DNA of 64,000 bases from Superficieibacter sp. HKU1 (GTDB taxonomy: Bacteria; Pseudomonadota; Gammaproteobacteria; Enterobacterales; Enterobacteriaceae), in contig NZ_CP119754.1 in assembly GCF_029319185.1 (NCBI RefSeq), forward strand, positions 2,232,001-2,296,000. The letters run 5' to 3'. How positions within the stretch are numbered: the first letter of the stretch is position 1; each line of letters starts with the position of its first letter. The notes beneath the pieces are model-generated. The model did not search any database, was not told the origin of the DNA, and saw nothing but the letters and a program-made list of their open reading frames with translations. The translations under genes were made by a program, and so were the position numbers. Positions 41,252-50,425 of this stretch are shown in pieces.

Positions 41252-41425
41252 ATGACGTTTTATCAAAAAATGCTGATTTTTTATATGGTCATGGCGGCGA
41301 TCTGCGCCGTGATCACCTGGTTTCTGACGAAAGACAAACCCGGCATTCGCCTGCTGGCGGCGCTGCTGGTAGGAGCCACCTGGCCCTTTAGTTTTCCCAT
41401 GGCGCTACTGTTATCGCTTTTCTGA
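41252..41425 (+). CDS. ortT: OrtT (YdcX), orphan GhoT-like membrane toxin
   Basis: The ATG at 41252 has GGGAGGAGA upstream and gives 57 residues, the size of E. coli OrtT and GhoT. Two membrane helices and the C-terminal hallmark are visible: MTFYQKMLIFYMVMAAICAV, then IRLLAALLVGATWPFSFPMA and LLLSLF. OrtT damages the membrane and lowers ATP and growth during trimethoprim/sulfonamide stress; it has no antitoxin. No GhoS-like antitoxin gene is present here either. Confidence 0.92.
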   Translation: MTFYQKMLIFYMVMAAICAVITWFLTKDKPGIRLLAALLVGATWPFSFPMALLLSLF

Positions 41426-41436
41426 CCTTCACGGCG

Positions 41437-41459
41437 TGCCCGGCGCCAGGCGCCGGGCA
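41437..41459. terminator. Bidirectional hairpin between ortT and srfC
   Basis: TGCCCGGCGCC (41437-41447) and GGCGCCGGGCA (41449-41459) form an 11-base palindrome between the convergent genes. T runs are poor (minus strand continues CGTGAAGG, plus strand ACAATTAAG). Confidence 0.55.
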
Positions 41460-41463
41460 ACAA

Positions 41464-43602
41464 TTAAGATAATAATGCCCGGAGTCGCTCCCGGTCCGCT
41501 GGCGTGACGTCATGCGGATTCTGGTAGTCCTGGTTTTCACTGGCGCGGGTATACAACGCCACCAGCCAGTCGTAGACGTAGCGGGTGGCAGCATGAACGG
41601 GCTGCTCTGCCAGACGATCCAGTCGGGTCATGGCGACGGTTTCTGTAGGAGCAAAAACCACGCTGCCTTTGGCTATCCGGCTTGCCGGACGCTGCGCCAG
41701 CGGCACATCGGCATAGCCGAGCCAGGTTATAAAATTGCCCACCACCGCCTGTAATTGCGCCGCACTGGCACGATCATTTTGCATCGCCGCGTGGAGCTGC
41801 GCCGGCAGATCCAGGCGGTAACTGGTGGTGATCAGACAGTCGGTCAGCTGCTGCAAGATAGCCGGTGCCAGCGCCAGTCGCTGTGCATTCTCGTTTCGGC
41901 GGCTCCACTGGCGCAGATGTTTCACCCATATGGCATGCGCCCGATGGCCGACATTTTCTCCCCGATCGTACGCGCTGGACGCAACGTTATCCGTGGCGAA
42001 GAGATCGATAGCCTCATTAAACAGGCCGCTGACCTTTTCTTCGCGGGGGAGTTGCACGTGCCAGATCTCCTCAAACAGGGCAATATCCGGCAGCAGTCCT
42101 GCCAGCATTTCTCCCTGCACGGAAGCGTGACGTTGTAACGTTTTAATCATGTCGGCGAGGCTGGCGTCAGCGGTATTCTCCGCCGTCGTCCGCCAGGGCT
42201 GCATCAACGCCTCAAGCTGCTGACGATAACGTTCGCCAAGCGCTTCAAAACGGGCATGGCGTAACGCAGGCGCCGTTGCCTGCGAGAGCCACTCGACAAG
42301 ACGCTGTACGCTGCTGGCATCCAGAGCCTGCAGCGTGCCCCAGCGCTGGCCGGGTTTACCCAGTAATTGCTGGACACCCTCATCAAGATTGCGCTTGCGG
42401 GTAAATCTCTCATCCTGGGGCGTAATCGCCCAGACCAGCCCGGGCAGGGACGCTTCTTCGCCTGACTGCGTTTCATCCACCCACTGACGCAGCGTTTTCG
42501 CCATCGTCGGCGTTTGCGCGCGTTCGTCGATGGCATTGCAGATCACCAGTACGTCTGGCTGAAGATGCTGACGATAGCGATCCACTAGCCAGCGACACTT
42601 GCTCAGCCACAGCGGCGGCGCGCTCTGCGGTGCGGGCGCGGGGATATCAATGATATCGACCTGCGCCAGCGCGCTGCTTTCCAGCGGCAGGATCAGTTCG
42701 CAGGTCAGCAGAGCCAGGGCAGAACCCGGCAGGCTGATAGCCTTGTGCAGCAGGTCTTCTGACCACGGATGAACGACCACGTCGTCCTGTGCATCACTTT
42801 CTGCCGTTAAAAATCCCTCGGCTGGCAGCGCAAACTGATCCACCAGCAAACTTAGCGGCGCAGCCAGTTCGCGGGCGTTGCCAGTCTGATGGAGAACCTG
42901 CGCCAGCGCCAGCCACTGCTGCGTCAGCTCCTGCTGTTCGCCCCATAATAACGACCAGGCGCTTGCCCGGGTGCTGAGATCCAGCGAAGGCAGCAGGTCG
43001 GCAAACTGCGACCAGAGAGTATCATCGATTTGCTGCCGGGAAGATGGCACCACACCACGCCAGAAACGCGCAATGGACGCCACGTCGCTGGCATTCAGTC
43101 CTGGCACCGTCTGCGTCTGACGCAATGCTCGCCAGGCATGAAGCCGGGCCTCGATAACCGAGCGCCCGACCACGCGTAAATCTGCCTGCGACTGCGCATG
43201 AACAATAAATAACTGCACCAGTTCGGATTCTGATAGCAGCACCAGGCGCAGCGGGAAGGCTTCATCCGGCGTGGCGCGATGATGGCTGAAACGCAGGGCC
43301 ATCCGGGTTAACTGATGACCCGGATTAATATGGCTAAAATAATCGAGCGTCTTCGCGCCGGGGCGGACCATCAGGCGTCCGCTGTCGTTACCGCACAACG
43401 CTGCCAGCAGGTGCGCTTTTGCCGCCTGCGAATGCCCATACAGCGCCACGCTTGCCCCCGTACTTTGGGCCTGCGCCAGCCTTCGCGATTGTGCCATTAA
43501 TCCGGCAACGGCGGACTGCAACGCATCGGCGTCAGTATCAAGCGCTGCCGAACGCTGGCGGGCGGACGCGATCCACTCACTCACTGCCTGTAATTGATTC
43601 AT
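41464..43602 (-). CDS. srfC: SrfC-like protein with degenerate dynamin-type GTPase signatures
   Basis: The 712-residue protein belongs to the SrfC/virulence-factor family. Near residue 50 VALYGHSQAAKAHLLAAL resembles a P-loop (GxxxxxxK) with the usual GKS changed. Near 305, VDIIDIPAPAP resembles the DxPG switch motif, and near 350, DVLVICNAIDE resembles the [NT]KxD motif. The C-terminal half is mostly helical. The order suggests a dynamin-superfamily NTPase that may have lost classic nucleotide chemistry; this reading is inference. ATG overlaps the srfB stop (ATGA). In Salmonella, srfA-C were named as SsrB-regulated factors; no function is established. Confidence 0.85.
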   Translation of the reverse strand: MNQLQAVSEWIASARQRSAALDTDADALQSAVAGLMAQSRRLAQAQSTGASVALYGHSQAAKAHLLAALCGNDSGRLMVRPGAKTLDYFSHINPGHQLTRMALRFSHHRATPDEAFPLRLVLLSESELVQLFIVHAQSQADLRVVGRSVIEARLHAWRALRQTQTVPGLNASDVASIARFWRGVVPSSRQQIDDTLWSQFADLLPSLDLSTRASAWSLLWGEQQELTQQWLALAQVLHQTGNARELAAPLSLLVDQFALPAEGFLTAESDAQDDVVVHPWSEDLLHKAISLPGSALALLTCELILPLESSALAQVDIIDIPAPAPQSAPPLWLSKCRWLVDRYRQHLQPDVLVICNAIDERAQTPTMAKTLRQWVDETQSGEEASLPGLVWAITPQDERFTRKRNLDEGVQQLLGKPGQRWGTLQALDASSVQRLVEWLSQATAPALRHARFEALGERYRQQLEALMQPWRTTAENTADASLADMIKTLQRHASVQGEMLAGLLPDIALFEEIWHVQLPREEKVSGLFNEAIDLFATDNVASSAYDRGENVGHRAHAIWVKHLRQWSRRNENAQRLALAPAILQQLTDCLITTSYRLDLPAQLHAAMQNDRASAAQLQAVVGNFITWLGYADVPLAQRPASRIAKGSVVFAPTETVAMTRLDRLAEQPVHAATRYVYDWLVALYTRASENQDYQNPHDVTPADRERLRALLS

Positions 43603-46568
43603 TTTAAATAGATGCTCCCGCTGTCGATCCAGTAATGGCTGCCACTATGACGCCGGTCGGCCAGGGTATTCAGCTTGAGGGTGAGCGCATCGGCCGCCAC
43701 CGGCGTGCCGTCCTGCAACCAGGCATCGCTGAGAATAAACGCTTCCGGCCCCTGCGTTTTACTGCCACCGGTTAATTGCAGGCGCACATTCAGCACCCCG
43801 TCGCCTGCGATAGCTTTTGCCAGTTCGGGAGAGTTGATGCTCAGGGTATAGAGCGGCGTGGCGGGCCAGCGGGTATTGGCCAGCTGGCGAAAGCCCAGCG
43901 TCACGTTGCCGCGCAGCGGGAAGTGCAGACGGGCGTCAAGCTTGCTGCCGCCTTTGTCCAGATCGATATCGTGATACCAGACGTTTTCATCACGCAATGT
44001 ATTGACGGTGTTATCCAGAACGCCCAGATAGCGCACCGTGGAATAAGCGCCGATATCCGCGGCCTTAAAGTTAAAACGCGGCAGACGCAGGTCAAGTGCG
44101 AGGCTGCACAGCATTGCGCCTACTGCCGCCGTGGATTTGGGATTACCAATGCGTCCCTGCTGGCTGAACGGATACCATTCATGAACCCGGTATTGATCCA
44201 GCCACACCATCCGGTTTATCGGCACCGGCTGAAGGTGGCGGATCAGCGCCTGTACGCCGGGCAGACAGCCCGGACGTCCGGTAATTAGCAGCACGTCGCA
44301 AACATAATGTGAAATGGCTTCACAGACGGCGTGCAGCGGGGCGGCCAGCGTAAATTCGCCCGCCAGCATCGCCCGCTGTAGTTCGGCGAAATTGACCGCC
44401 AGCGGGACCGCCAGGATGTCGAATGCCGTTTCCCCTGCAGGCAGCGCATGTTCAATGGCCTGGGTGAGATAGTTCATCACATTACGCCCCGGCGGCTGGT
44501 CAAGCAGTTCGCCAAAGGTGGCGTGCAATCCCGCCAGCGGATCGTTGATATCACTCTGTTCCCAGGCGGAGAGGATCGCGTGCCCGACAGGCATAAACAG
44601 TTGCAGGGTGGTTTGCTGACGCAGTACCGCCTGGGTGTCGATGCGCCCGGAATCGCCAAACAGCGTCGCCATCAGCGCCGCGGCATCAGCGATTCCTGAC
44701 TTTTGCAGCTGGGTTTGCAGCGCCGGCAGAATATAACGCTGAATGATATCCAGCAGCACATCGTCACCCGCGACTTTAAAGCCCTCGCGAAACAGCAAAT
44801 GCGGGGTAATTTTGACGTTGCTGCCTGTGCCATCATCAAGTTGATAATGGGTGATTGCCATATCCGTGGTGCCACCGCCAATATCAATCGACGCCACTCT
44901 CAGCGTGCGATCTGCCTGCGTTGCCCGATCGGGGCGAATGCGGGAGGCAAAAAAGGCTTCCGTTTGCCCGCCGAAATGCGACATCGCTTCGTTATACAGC
45001 CATACCAGTTGTCCGCAGCTGGCTTCGTCCCACTCCATCTGAATTTCCGGCACCGGAATCAGACTTTTATCGCGCTGCTTCTGACTGGCAAAATCCTCAT
45101 CCTGCGGATGCCAGCCCATTGCTTTCCACACCAGCGCGATGGCTTCGAACATCCGGCGGCGAAAAATTTCCCGCTCCTGCTTAGGCATCGCCGACGGCAG
45201 CGTGAGTATGATCGTGCGCAGCTGGCGGGGGGAGGCCGGAAAGCCCAGACGCAGGCGCGTGGCGACACTGTTAATTTGCCCCAGCGCCTGCGCCAGTAGC
45301 TCACAGAGCATATGCGTCATCAGCGTGCTGCGGCTGTAGAGCGGCGAAAAGACCGGCAGACGCTCGTCCTGCGGCAGGGTAAACAGCGGCTGACCGTCGT
45401 CATTCATCAGGTTCATCAACGGGAAGGCGGTGGCCAGCGGTTCACGATGCGTTTTCGCATTCATCTGGCTGAAACGCCAGTCCTGTAGTACCGGGGATTC
45501 ATCCCACAGATAGCGGCGTGGGCTGGAAATACCGCTATTGCCTTCTGTCCCCAGCCGCTGCATCGCCAGTTTACGTGCCTCATCGCCAACGCGGACAATC
45601 GACGGCCAGACAAACGCATCTTCACGACCGCTCTGCACCGAAAAATGTTGCTTGCCAAAACGCGCCCCGGAAAACTCGAGGCGGCTGGTAAATAACGGAT
45701 CGTTAAAAAACTGCGGCTCGCTCAGGGAACGCACCTGTAATTCTGCCGTCTGGCGCAGGCCATCGTTCGCATCGCCATGATCTTCAATAATCACACCGCA
45801 GGTATGGGTGTTCCCCACGTCGAGGATCAAATCGACCGGGATGGCGGGCGTACTGAGGGTGGCGGTGACCAGCCTGACTTCCGGCACGCTGAGCTGCTCG
45901 CCCAGCAGGGCGAGTAAATTGAGCCAGTGTCCCTGATACTCAAAGCTTCTCAGCGCCTGAGCAATTTCGGTCTCGCTGCGTTTTTCCTGTTGGGTAACGT
46001 ACTGCGTGAAGACTTCGCGCAGCCAGCCGTCGATCCAGGTCTGGTCGAGAAAATCGGCCAGTTCGTCATCCTGCCACGCCAGCGCAAACCGGGTGCCGTT
46101 AAGGAGATCGTTTTCCACCGGGGCAAGGGCCGCAGGCGAGCGATCGCTAATCTGCGTATCCAGCGCCAGCGTGAGGCGGTGAGTATTGCCTGCGCTGTCC
46201 GGCTCGTGGAGTTTGCGGATCTGCATCCGACCCCAGTTATCCGGGCCTTCAACAAACGTGCGCGGCGGATTAAAGCGCAAAAAAGGCAGCGGCAGCCAGA
46301 CGCCATCCAGCAGCGCAAGAGAGTGGGTCAGCGGCAGGGTGCTTTCGGGTTTTACCACTTCCGGCTGCATGCCGTCGCGTCCGGCAAGCGTATAGCGTCC
46401 GCTTGCCAGATCGTAGCCCAGACGCAGTAGCGGACCATTGGCGGTTTTACGCACGAAGCGACCGCCATGTGGCGCATCCAGCGGCGTCAGACCAAAATCA
46501 AGAAACTGCACGCCACTGTTGGCTATTAATGTGACGCTCTGTTTGTAATTGCAGAGATTTACCAGCAT
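43599..46568 (-). CDS. srfB: SrfB-like Hsp70/actin-fold (ASKHA) ATPase
   Basis: The ATG at 46568 (AGGTG about ten bases upstream) gives 989 residues; a GTG at 46580 is an alternative overlapping srfA by eight bases. Around residue 247, VDLILDVGNTHTCGVIIED is a phosphate-1 motif, and around 558, RVASIDIGGGTTDMAITHY is a phosphate-2 motif of the actin/Hsp70/hexokinase superfamily. A later LITGRPGCLPGVQALIRH fits the adenosine motif. The first 240 residues are a separate domain. It probably hydrolyses ATP and may act as a chaperone or filament-type scaffold for SrfA and SrfC. The biological role is unknown. Confidence 0.88.
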   Translation of the reverse strand: MLVNLCNYKQSVTLIANSGVQFLDFGLTPLDAPHGGRFVRKTANGPLLRLGYDLASGRYTLAGRDGMQPEVVKPESTLPLTHSLALLDGVWLPLPFLRFNPPRTFVEGPDNWGRMQIRKLHEPDSAGNTHRLTLALDTQISDRSPAALAPVENDLLNGTRFALAWQDDELADFLDQTWIDGWLREVFTQYVTQQEKRSETEIAQALRSFEYQGHWLNLLALLGEQLSVPEVRLVTATLSTPAIPVDLILDVGNTHTCGVIIEDHGDANDGLRQTAELQVRSLSEPQFFNDPLFTSRLEFSGARFGKQHFSVQSGREDAFVWPSIVRVGDEARKLAMQRLGTEGNSGISSPRRYLWDESPVLQDWRFSQMNAKTHREPLATAFPLMNLMNDDGQPLFTLPQDERLPVFSPLYSRSTLMTHMLCELLAQALGQINSVATRLRLGFPASPRQLRTIILTLPSAMPKQEREIFRRRMFEAIALVWKAMGWHPQDEDFASQKQRDKSLIPVPEIQMEWDEASCGQLVWLYNEAMSHFGGQTEAFFASRIRPDRATQADRTLRVASIDIGGGTTDMAITHYQLDDGTGSNVKITPHLLFREGFKVAGDDVLLDIIQRYILPALQTQLQKSGIADAAALMATLFGDSGRIDTQAVLRQQTTLQLFMPVGHAILSAWEQSDINDPLAGLHATFGELLDQPPGRNVMNYLTQAIEHALPAGETAFDILAVPLAVNFAELQRAMLAGEFTLAAPLHAVCEAISHYVCDVLLITGRPGCLPGVQALIRHLQPVPINRMVWLDQYRVHEWYPFSQQGRIGNPKSTAAVGAMLCSLALDLRLPRFNFKAADIGAYSTVRYLGVLDNTVNTLRDENVWYHDIDLDKGGSKLDARLHFPLRGNVTLGFRQLANTRWPATPLYTLSINSPELAKAIAGDGVLNVRLQLTGGSKTQGPEAFILSDAWLQDGTPVAADALTLKLNTLADRRHSGSHYWIDSGSIYLK

Positions 46569-46572
46569 GGGA

Positions 46573-47850
46573 TCAGGCACCTATTTTTCGGAACGTCACG
46601 GGAACGGCGTGCGCAGTATCGTAGCGCGCAACGCATTCGGCTACATCATTGATACCCGCTTTGCAGGCGATCTCCGGCATCGGGTAGCGGGAGCCATCGT
46701 TACAGCGGGCGTTGTTGCGGCTTTTGATCATCAGCTCGCCGCTTTGATGCAGACCGGAAAAGATCTCCGCACGGCAGACAATATTTTTGCCGTGGGTCAG
46801 TCGCGCCGTCCCTTTATTATTCTGGATCTGAAAGCGTAAGCCGGGGGCTTTACCGGTCACCGGATCCTGAATGGCGATCTGAACCTGCCAGTTACCGTTC
46901 AGGAAACGGGTCATACCGGCCCTGACCTGGCTGGCGTCCATGACCAGTGCTTCTTTCGGAATGGCCGCAATGACGACCGGCTTGCTGGCCACCACCTCCG
47001 GCTGCGCGGGTTTAACGACCTCAGCCTGATGAAGGGGAAGGGCAGCGATGATTTCCGGCAACGGCGTGGTGGATTGCACCACCGGCGCAGTGCCCTGCGG
47101 CGCCGGGCGGGACATCAGTAACGGCGTGGCGGCAACCGCAATTAACATCGCAGCCAGAGGCGCTATCCAGAGTGGGACGCGGCGGCGCGGCGTGACGCTG
47201 GCGGCTGGTGGGATGATTTCTGGCTTTGCGGCAGGCAGCGGTTCTGCGGGCAGAGGCGGCGGCAACAGGGGCTCGTCCGCCTGTGTAAAGGTCACGATAA
47301 CGGGCGCGTCTTCTTCCTCGTCCTCTTCCTCTTCAACAGGTAGCGATAGCAGGGTGGGTTCGATGGTCGCGGGCTGGCGCAGGCAGTCGAGCACATCGTC
47401 ACGGGCGTTTTCGTTAAGATTGACGAATCCCCAGAAGGTGATCACCGGTTTACCATCCACCAGATACAGGTGATTTTCACCCGGAAACTGGATCGCTTTT
47501 TCCAGCAGGGAGCCAAAAAGCTGCTGAGCAGTTTTACCTGATTGCAGGCATTTGCGGCTGAGCGCGGTCGCCGCATCCAGCGTCGTTTCAAGATAGCGCA
47601 GGGCGCGGGAGCGGGTTTCCGCATCCGCAGCCAGCCAGGCAACAGGCTGGCCTTCGACGGGTGAGTACCAGTTCACACGGTCGCCGTCGTCATTGACCTG
47701 CGGGATCGCCAGACAGTCGACCATCGCCAGCTGTTTACGCAGGCGTAGCGTCTCGCGGATTTGCAGCGCCGAATCAAAAACGGCCTGGCCACCACCACCC
47801 ACCGCCTGAAAATCGTCTAAGTCGCCGCTGCGTAAAAGAGTTTTTGCCAC
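46573..47850 (-). CDS. srfA: SrfA-like single-pass membrane protein
   Basis: First gene of the srfABC operon, 425 residues. The N-terminal 165 residues are cytoplasmic-type (FWGFVNLNENARDDVLDCLR), followed by an acidic run EEEEDEEED, a proline-rich linker, one membrane helix (about 232-250, PLWIAPLAAMLIAVAATPLL) and a periplasmic domain. That domain contains RFLNGNWQVQIAIQDPVTGK and cysteines in IVCRAEIF, ARCNDGSRY, IACKAG and AECVARY, likely disulphide-linked. It could link a periplasmic signal to the cytosolic SrfB/SrfC ATPases. Function is not established. Confidence 0.82.
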   Translation of the reverse strand: MAKTLLRSGDLDDFQAVGGGGQAVFDSALQIRETLRLRKQLAMVDCLAIPQVNDDGDRVNWYSPVEGQPVAWLAADAETRSRALRYLETTLDAATALSRKCLQSGKTAQQLFGSLLEKAIQFPGENHLYLVDGKPVITFWGFVNLNENARDDVLDCLRQPATIEPTLLSLPVEEEEDEEEDAPVIVTFTQADEPLLPPPLPAEPLPAAKPEIIPPAASVTPRRRVPLWIAPLAAMLIAVAATPLLMSRPAPQGTAPVVQSTTPLPEIIAALPLHQAEVVKPAQPEVVASKPVVIAAIPKEALVMDASQVRAGMTRFLNGNWQVQIAIQDPVTGKAPGLRFQIQNNKGTARLTHGKNIVCRAEIFSGLHQSGELMIKSRNNARCNDGSRYPMPEIACKAGINDVAECVARYDTAHAVPVTFRKIGA

Positions 47851-48122
47851 GTTTTCATCTCACTGACTTTTCACCGCTCTACTTTACGCAAAGCACCCGC
47901 AGATAAACGGTGGAAGAGAGACTAAAACTGGGTAATTCTCGTGGCATTGACGGCGGGTAAGGCGTCTGGTTTACCTCGCGCATGATTTTCTCGCGTCCGA
48001 TGCTTATTATTCCAGCGAAAAACGTGGCTTTAGCATAACCTGATAGTGATTTGTTATTTGCCAGTTGCAGATCGCTATGCTGTTATTAAGCTCCATATAA
48101 TAAAACCGAAAGGCTTATAACC
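47851..48122. other. Divergent control region srfA / peptide-binding protein
   Basis: This 272-base gap contains no gene. It must hold the srfABC promoter and that of the binding protein. AT-rich stretches lie near 48047-48065 and 48095-48110. No clear operator palindrome was found. Confidence 0.5.
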
Positions 48123-49721
48123 ATGTCGATGGGAAAAACGCTGCTCGCGCTGACGTTGAGCACTTTATTACCGGCAAGCGCCGCCTGGGCGGCGAATAAC
48201 GATACCCTGATTTACTGTTCCGAAGCGTCTCCGGAATCCTTCAACCCGCAGATTGCCAGCTCCGGCCCGACCTTCGTCGCCAGCTCGCAGGTGCTGTATA
48301 ACCGCCTGATTAATTTTGATCGCGAGAAAAATACGCCCATTCCGTCACTGGCAACGGAATGGACCATTTCGCCTGACGGTAAGACGTATACCTTTACTCT
48401 GCGTCAGGGCGTCAAATTCAACAGCAATAAATTCTTCAAGCCAACGCGCGATTTTAACGCGGATGATGTCATTTTCTCCGTGATGCGTCAGAAAGACCCT
48501 AAGCATCCCTACCATAATGTGTCGCAGGGTAATTACGAATACTTCAACGATGTCGGGCTGGATAAGCTGATTACCGACGTGAAGAAGATCGATGATTATC
48601 ACGTCCAGTTCACCCTCAGCGAACCTAATGCTGCCTTCCTGGCCGACTGGGGGATGGATTTTGCGTCGATCCTGTCTGCCGAATACGCCGATGCAATGCT
48701 GAAAAAAGGCACGCCGGAAAACGTTGATACCTGGCCTGTCGGCACCGGACCTTATGTCCTGCAACAGTACAAAGTCGATTCGCTGATCCGTTATATCGCC
48801 AACCCGAATTACTGGGACGGTGAGGTGCCAACCAAACACCTTATCTTCTCGATTACTCCTAACGTCGAAACGCGTCTGGCGAAGCTGCAAACCAACGAGT
48901 GCCAGATTATTCCTGCGCCGTCGCCGGTTCAGTTTGAGGCGATCAAAAAGAACAAAGACCTGACGCTGCACTCCGTTGATGCTCTGAACGTGGGGTATCT
49001 GGCGTTCAATACCGCGAAAAAACCGTTTGATAATGTGCTGGTACGTCAGGCGCTAAACTACGCCACCGATAAACAAGCCATTATCAATGCCGTCTTTATG
49101 GGCTCGGGAACGGTAGCGAAATCGCCGATCCCGCCAAATATGATGGGCTTTAACAAAGACCTGAAAGATTATGGCTATGACGTACAAAAGGCCAAAGATC
49201 TGCTGAAACAGGCCGGGCTGGAGAAGGGCTTTGAAGCGACCCTGTGGTCAATGCCGGTTCAGCGTCCGTATAACCCTAACTCGCGTCGTATCGCTGAGAT
49301 GATCCAGAGCGACTGGGCGAAAGTCGGCGTCAAAGCCAAAATCGTCTCTTATGAGTGGGGGGAATATCTCTCCGGGATGCGTAAGGGCGAGCACGATACC
49401 GCGCTGTTCGGCTGGATGTCCGATAACGGCGATCCGGATAACTTCGCCGATGTGCTGCTGGGCTGCAACAGCATCAAAACCGGCTCCAACGCCGCGCGCT
49501 GGTGCGATAAAGGCTATAACGATCTCGTGCAAAAAGCGCGTCTGACCAGCGTCCCGGAAGAGCGGGCTAAGCTCTACGGCCAGGCGCAGGAGATTTATTA
49601 TCAACAGGCTCCGTGGATCGCGCTGGCTAACGGCAAAACATTCTATGCCACCCGCAGCAACGTGACCGGGTATAGTGTTAGTCTGATGGGCAGTGATTTC
49701 TCGAAAGCTAAACTGAACTGA
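48123..49721 (+). CDS. DppA-like periplasmic peptide-binding protein (orphan), copy 2
   Basis: The 532-residue protein begins with signal peptide MSMGKTLLALTLSTLLPASA, cleaved about AWA|ANND, then LIYCSEASPESFNPQIASSG, FNSNKFFKPTRDFNADDVIFS and PYNPNSRRIAEMIQSDWAKVGV. It follows the protein at 25643-27235 almost residue for residue in many blocks, so the two are paralogues. Family: SBP_bac_5, dipeptide/haem binding. No transporter genes adjoin. AAAGG lies about ten bases before the first ATG; a second ATG at 48129 is possible. ydcY follows 15 bases downstream. Confidence 0.9.
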   Translation: MSMGKTLLALTLSTLLPASAAWAANNDTLIYCSEASPESFNPQIASSGPTFVASSQVLYNRLINFDREKNTPIPSLATEWTISPDGKTYTFTLRQGVKFNSNKFFKPTRDFNADDVIFSVMRQKDPKHPYHNVSQGNYEYFNDVGLDKLITDVKKIDDYHVQFTLSEPNAAFLADWGMDFASILSAEYADAMLKKGTPENVDTWPVGTGPYVLQQYKVDSLIRYIANPNYWDGEVPTKHLIFSITPNVETRLAKLQTNECQIIPAPSPVQFEAIKKNKDLTLHSVDALNVGYLAFNTAKKPFDNVLVRQALNYATDKQAIINAVFMGSGTVAKSPIPPNMMGFNKDLKDYGYDVQKAKDLLKQAGLEKGFEATLWSMPVQRPYNPNSRRIAEMIQSDWAKVGVKAKIVSYEWGEYLSGMRKGEHDTALFGWMSDNGDPDNFADVLLGCNSIKTGSNAARWCDKGYNDLVQKARLTSVPEERAKLYGQAQEIYYQQAPWIALANGKTFYATRSNVTGYSVSLMGSDFSKAKLN

Positions 49722-49736
49722 TACGAAGGAGAGTAT

Positions 49737-49970
49737 ATGTCGCACCTGGATGAGGTTCGCGCCCGCGTTGATGCCGCGATTGCGGAAGACGTGATCACCC
49801 ATATGAATGAGCTGCTGGTGGAACTCAGCGATGATGCGGTGCTGGAGCGCGAAGAGCGCTATGCCCAGCAGCAGCGCTTACGTAATGCCATCGCCCATCA
49901 TGGGCATCAGCATAAGGAAGACCGGGAAGCGCGCCGCGAACAGTTGACTAAGGGCGGCACGATTTTGTAG
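49737..49970 (+). CDS. ydcY: YdcY (DUF2526)
   Basis: A 77-residue acidic, helical protein, the same length as E. coli YdcY: MSHLDEVRARVDAAIAEDVI ... LTKGGTIL. A GAAGGAGAG site precedes the ATG. No function is known. It lies 15 bases after the binding-protein stop and is probably cotranscribed, although in E. coli it follows ortT. Confidence 0.93.
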   Translation: MSHLDEVRARVDAAIAEDVITHMNELLVELSDDAVLEREERYAQQQRLRNAIAHHGHQHKEDREARREQLTKGGTIL

Positions 49971-49975
49971 TGGGT

Positions 49976-50425
49976 TCAGAACTGGCGTCTGGCCACCAGC
50001 CAGACGCCAACCACCAGCAGTACCGCACCACAAACCGGCCCCGCCAGCTCCCGCCACGTCACGCCGTGACTTTTGATGACATCCAGTACCAGCCCGCCAA
50101 TTAACTGACTGGCGACCAGCACGGCAATGGTCGTGGCCGCGCCGACATACTGATAGCCGCTGATGCTGGCAAAAACAAAAAACGATCCCAGCAGGCCGGG
50201 GATGAGCGTCCACCAGCGCACGTTCGCCGCCAGTTCACTGAAGCCGGCGACGCCGTGTTTGATCAGCAGAATGCTGACAAACAGCACGATGCCGACCAGC
50301 GAGTTAAGCAGCATGGCGATCAGTACCGTGGACGAGGACTGGGTAATGCGCACCATCAGCGTGTTTTGCACCACCAGCCCGATGCCCGCCGCCACCAGAA
50401 AAGTGAGGGTCAGCGTCTGGTTCAT
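49976..50425 (-). CDS. ydcZ: YdcZ, DUF606/DMT-type membrane protein
   Basis: A 149-residue protein with five hydrophobic helices, starting MNQTLTLTFLVAAGIGLVVQ and containing LLNSLVGIVLFVSILL and PGLLGSFFVFASISGYQYVG. This half-size EamA-like form is the DUF606 (YdcZ) family, which likely works as a dimer in export. Its ATG overlaps the mnaT stop by four bases, so it is the second gene of an mnaT-ydcZ operon. Confidence 0.92.
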   Translation of the reverse strand: MNQTLTLTFLVAAGIGLVVQNTLMVRITQSSSTVLIAMLLNSLVGIVLFVSILLIKHGVAGFSELAANVRWWTLIPGLLGSFFVFASISGYQYVGAATTIAVLVASQLIGGLVLDVIKSHGVTWRELAGPVCGAVLLVVGVWLVARRQF

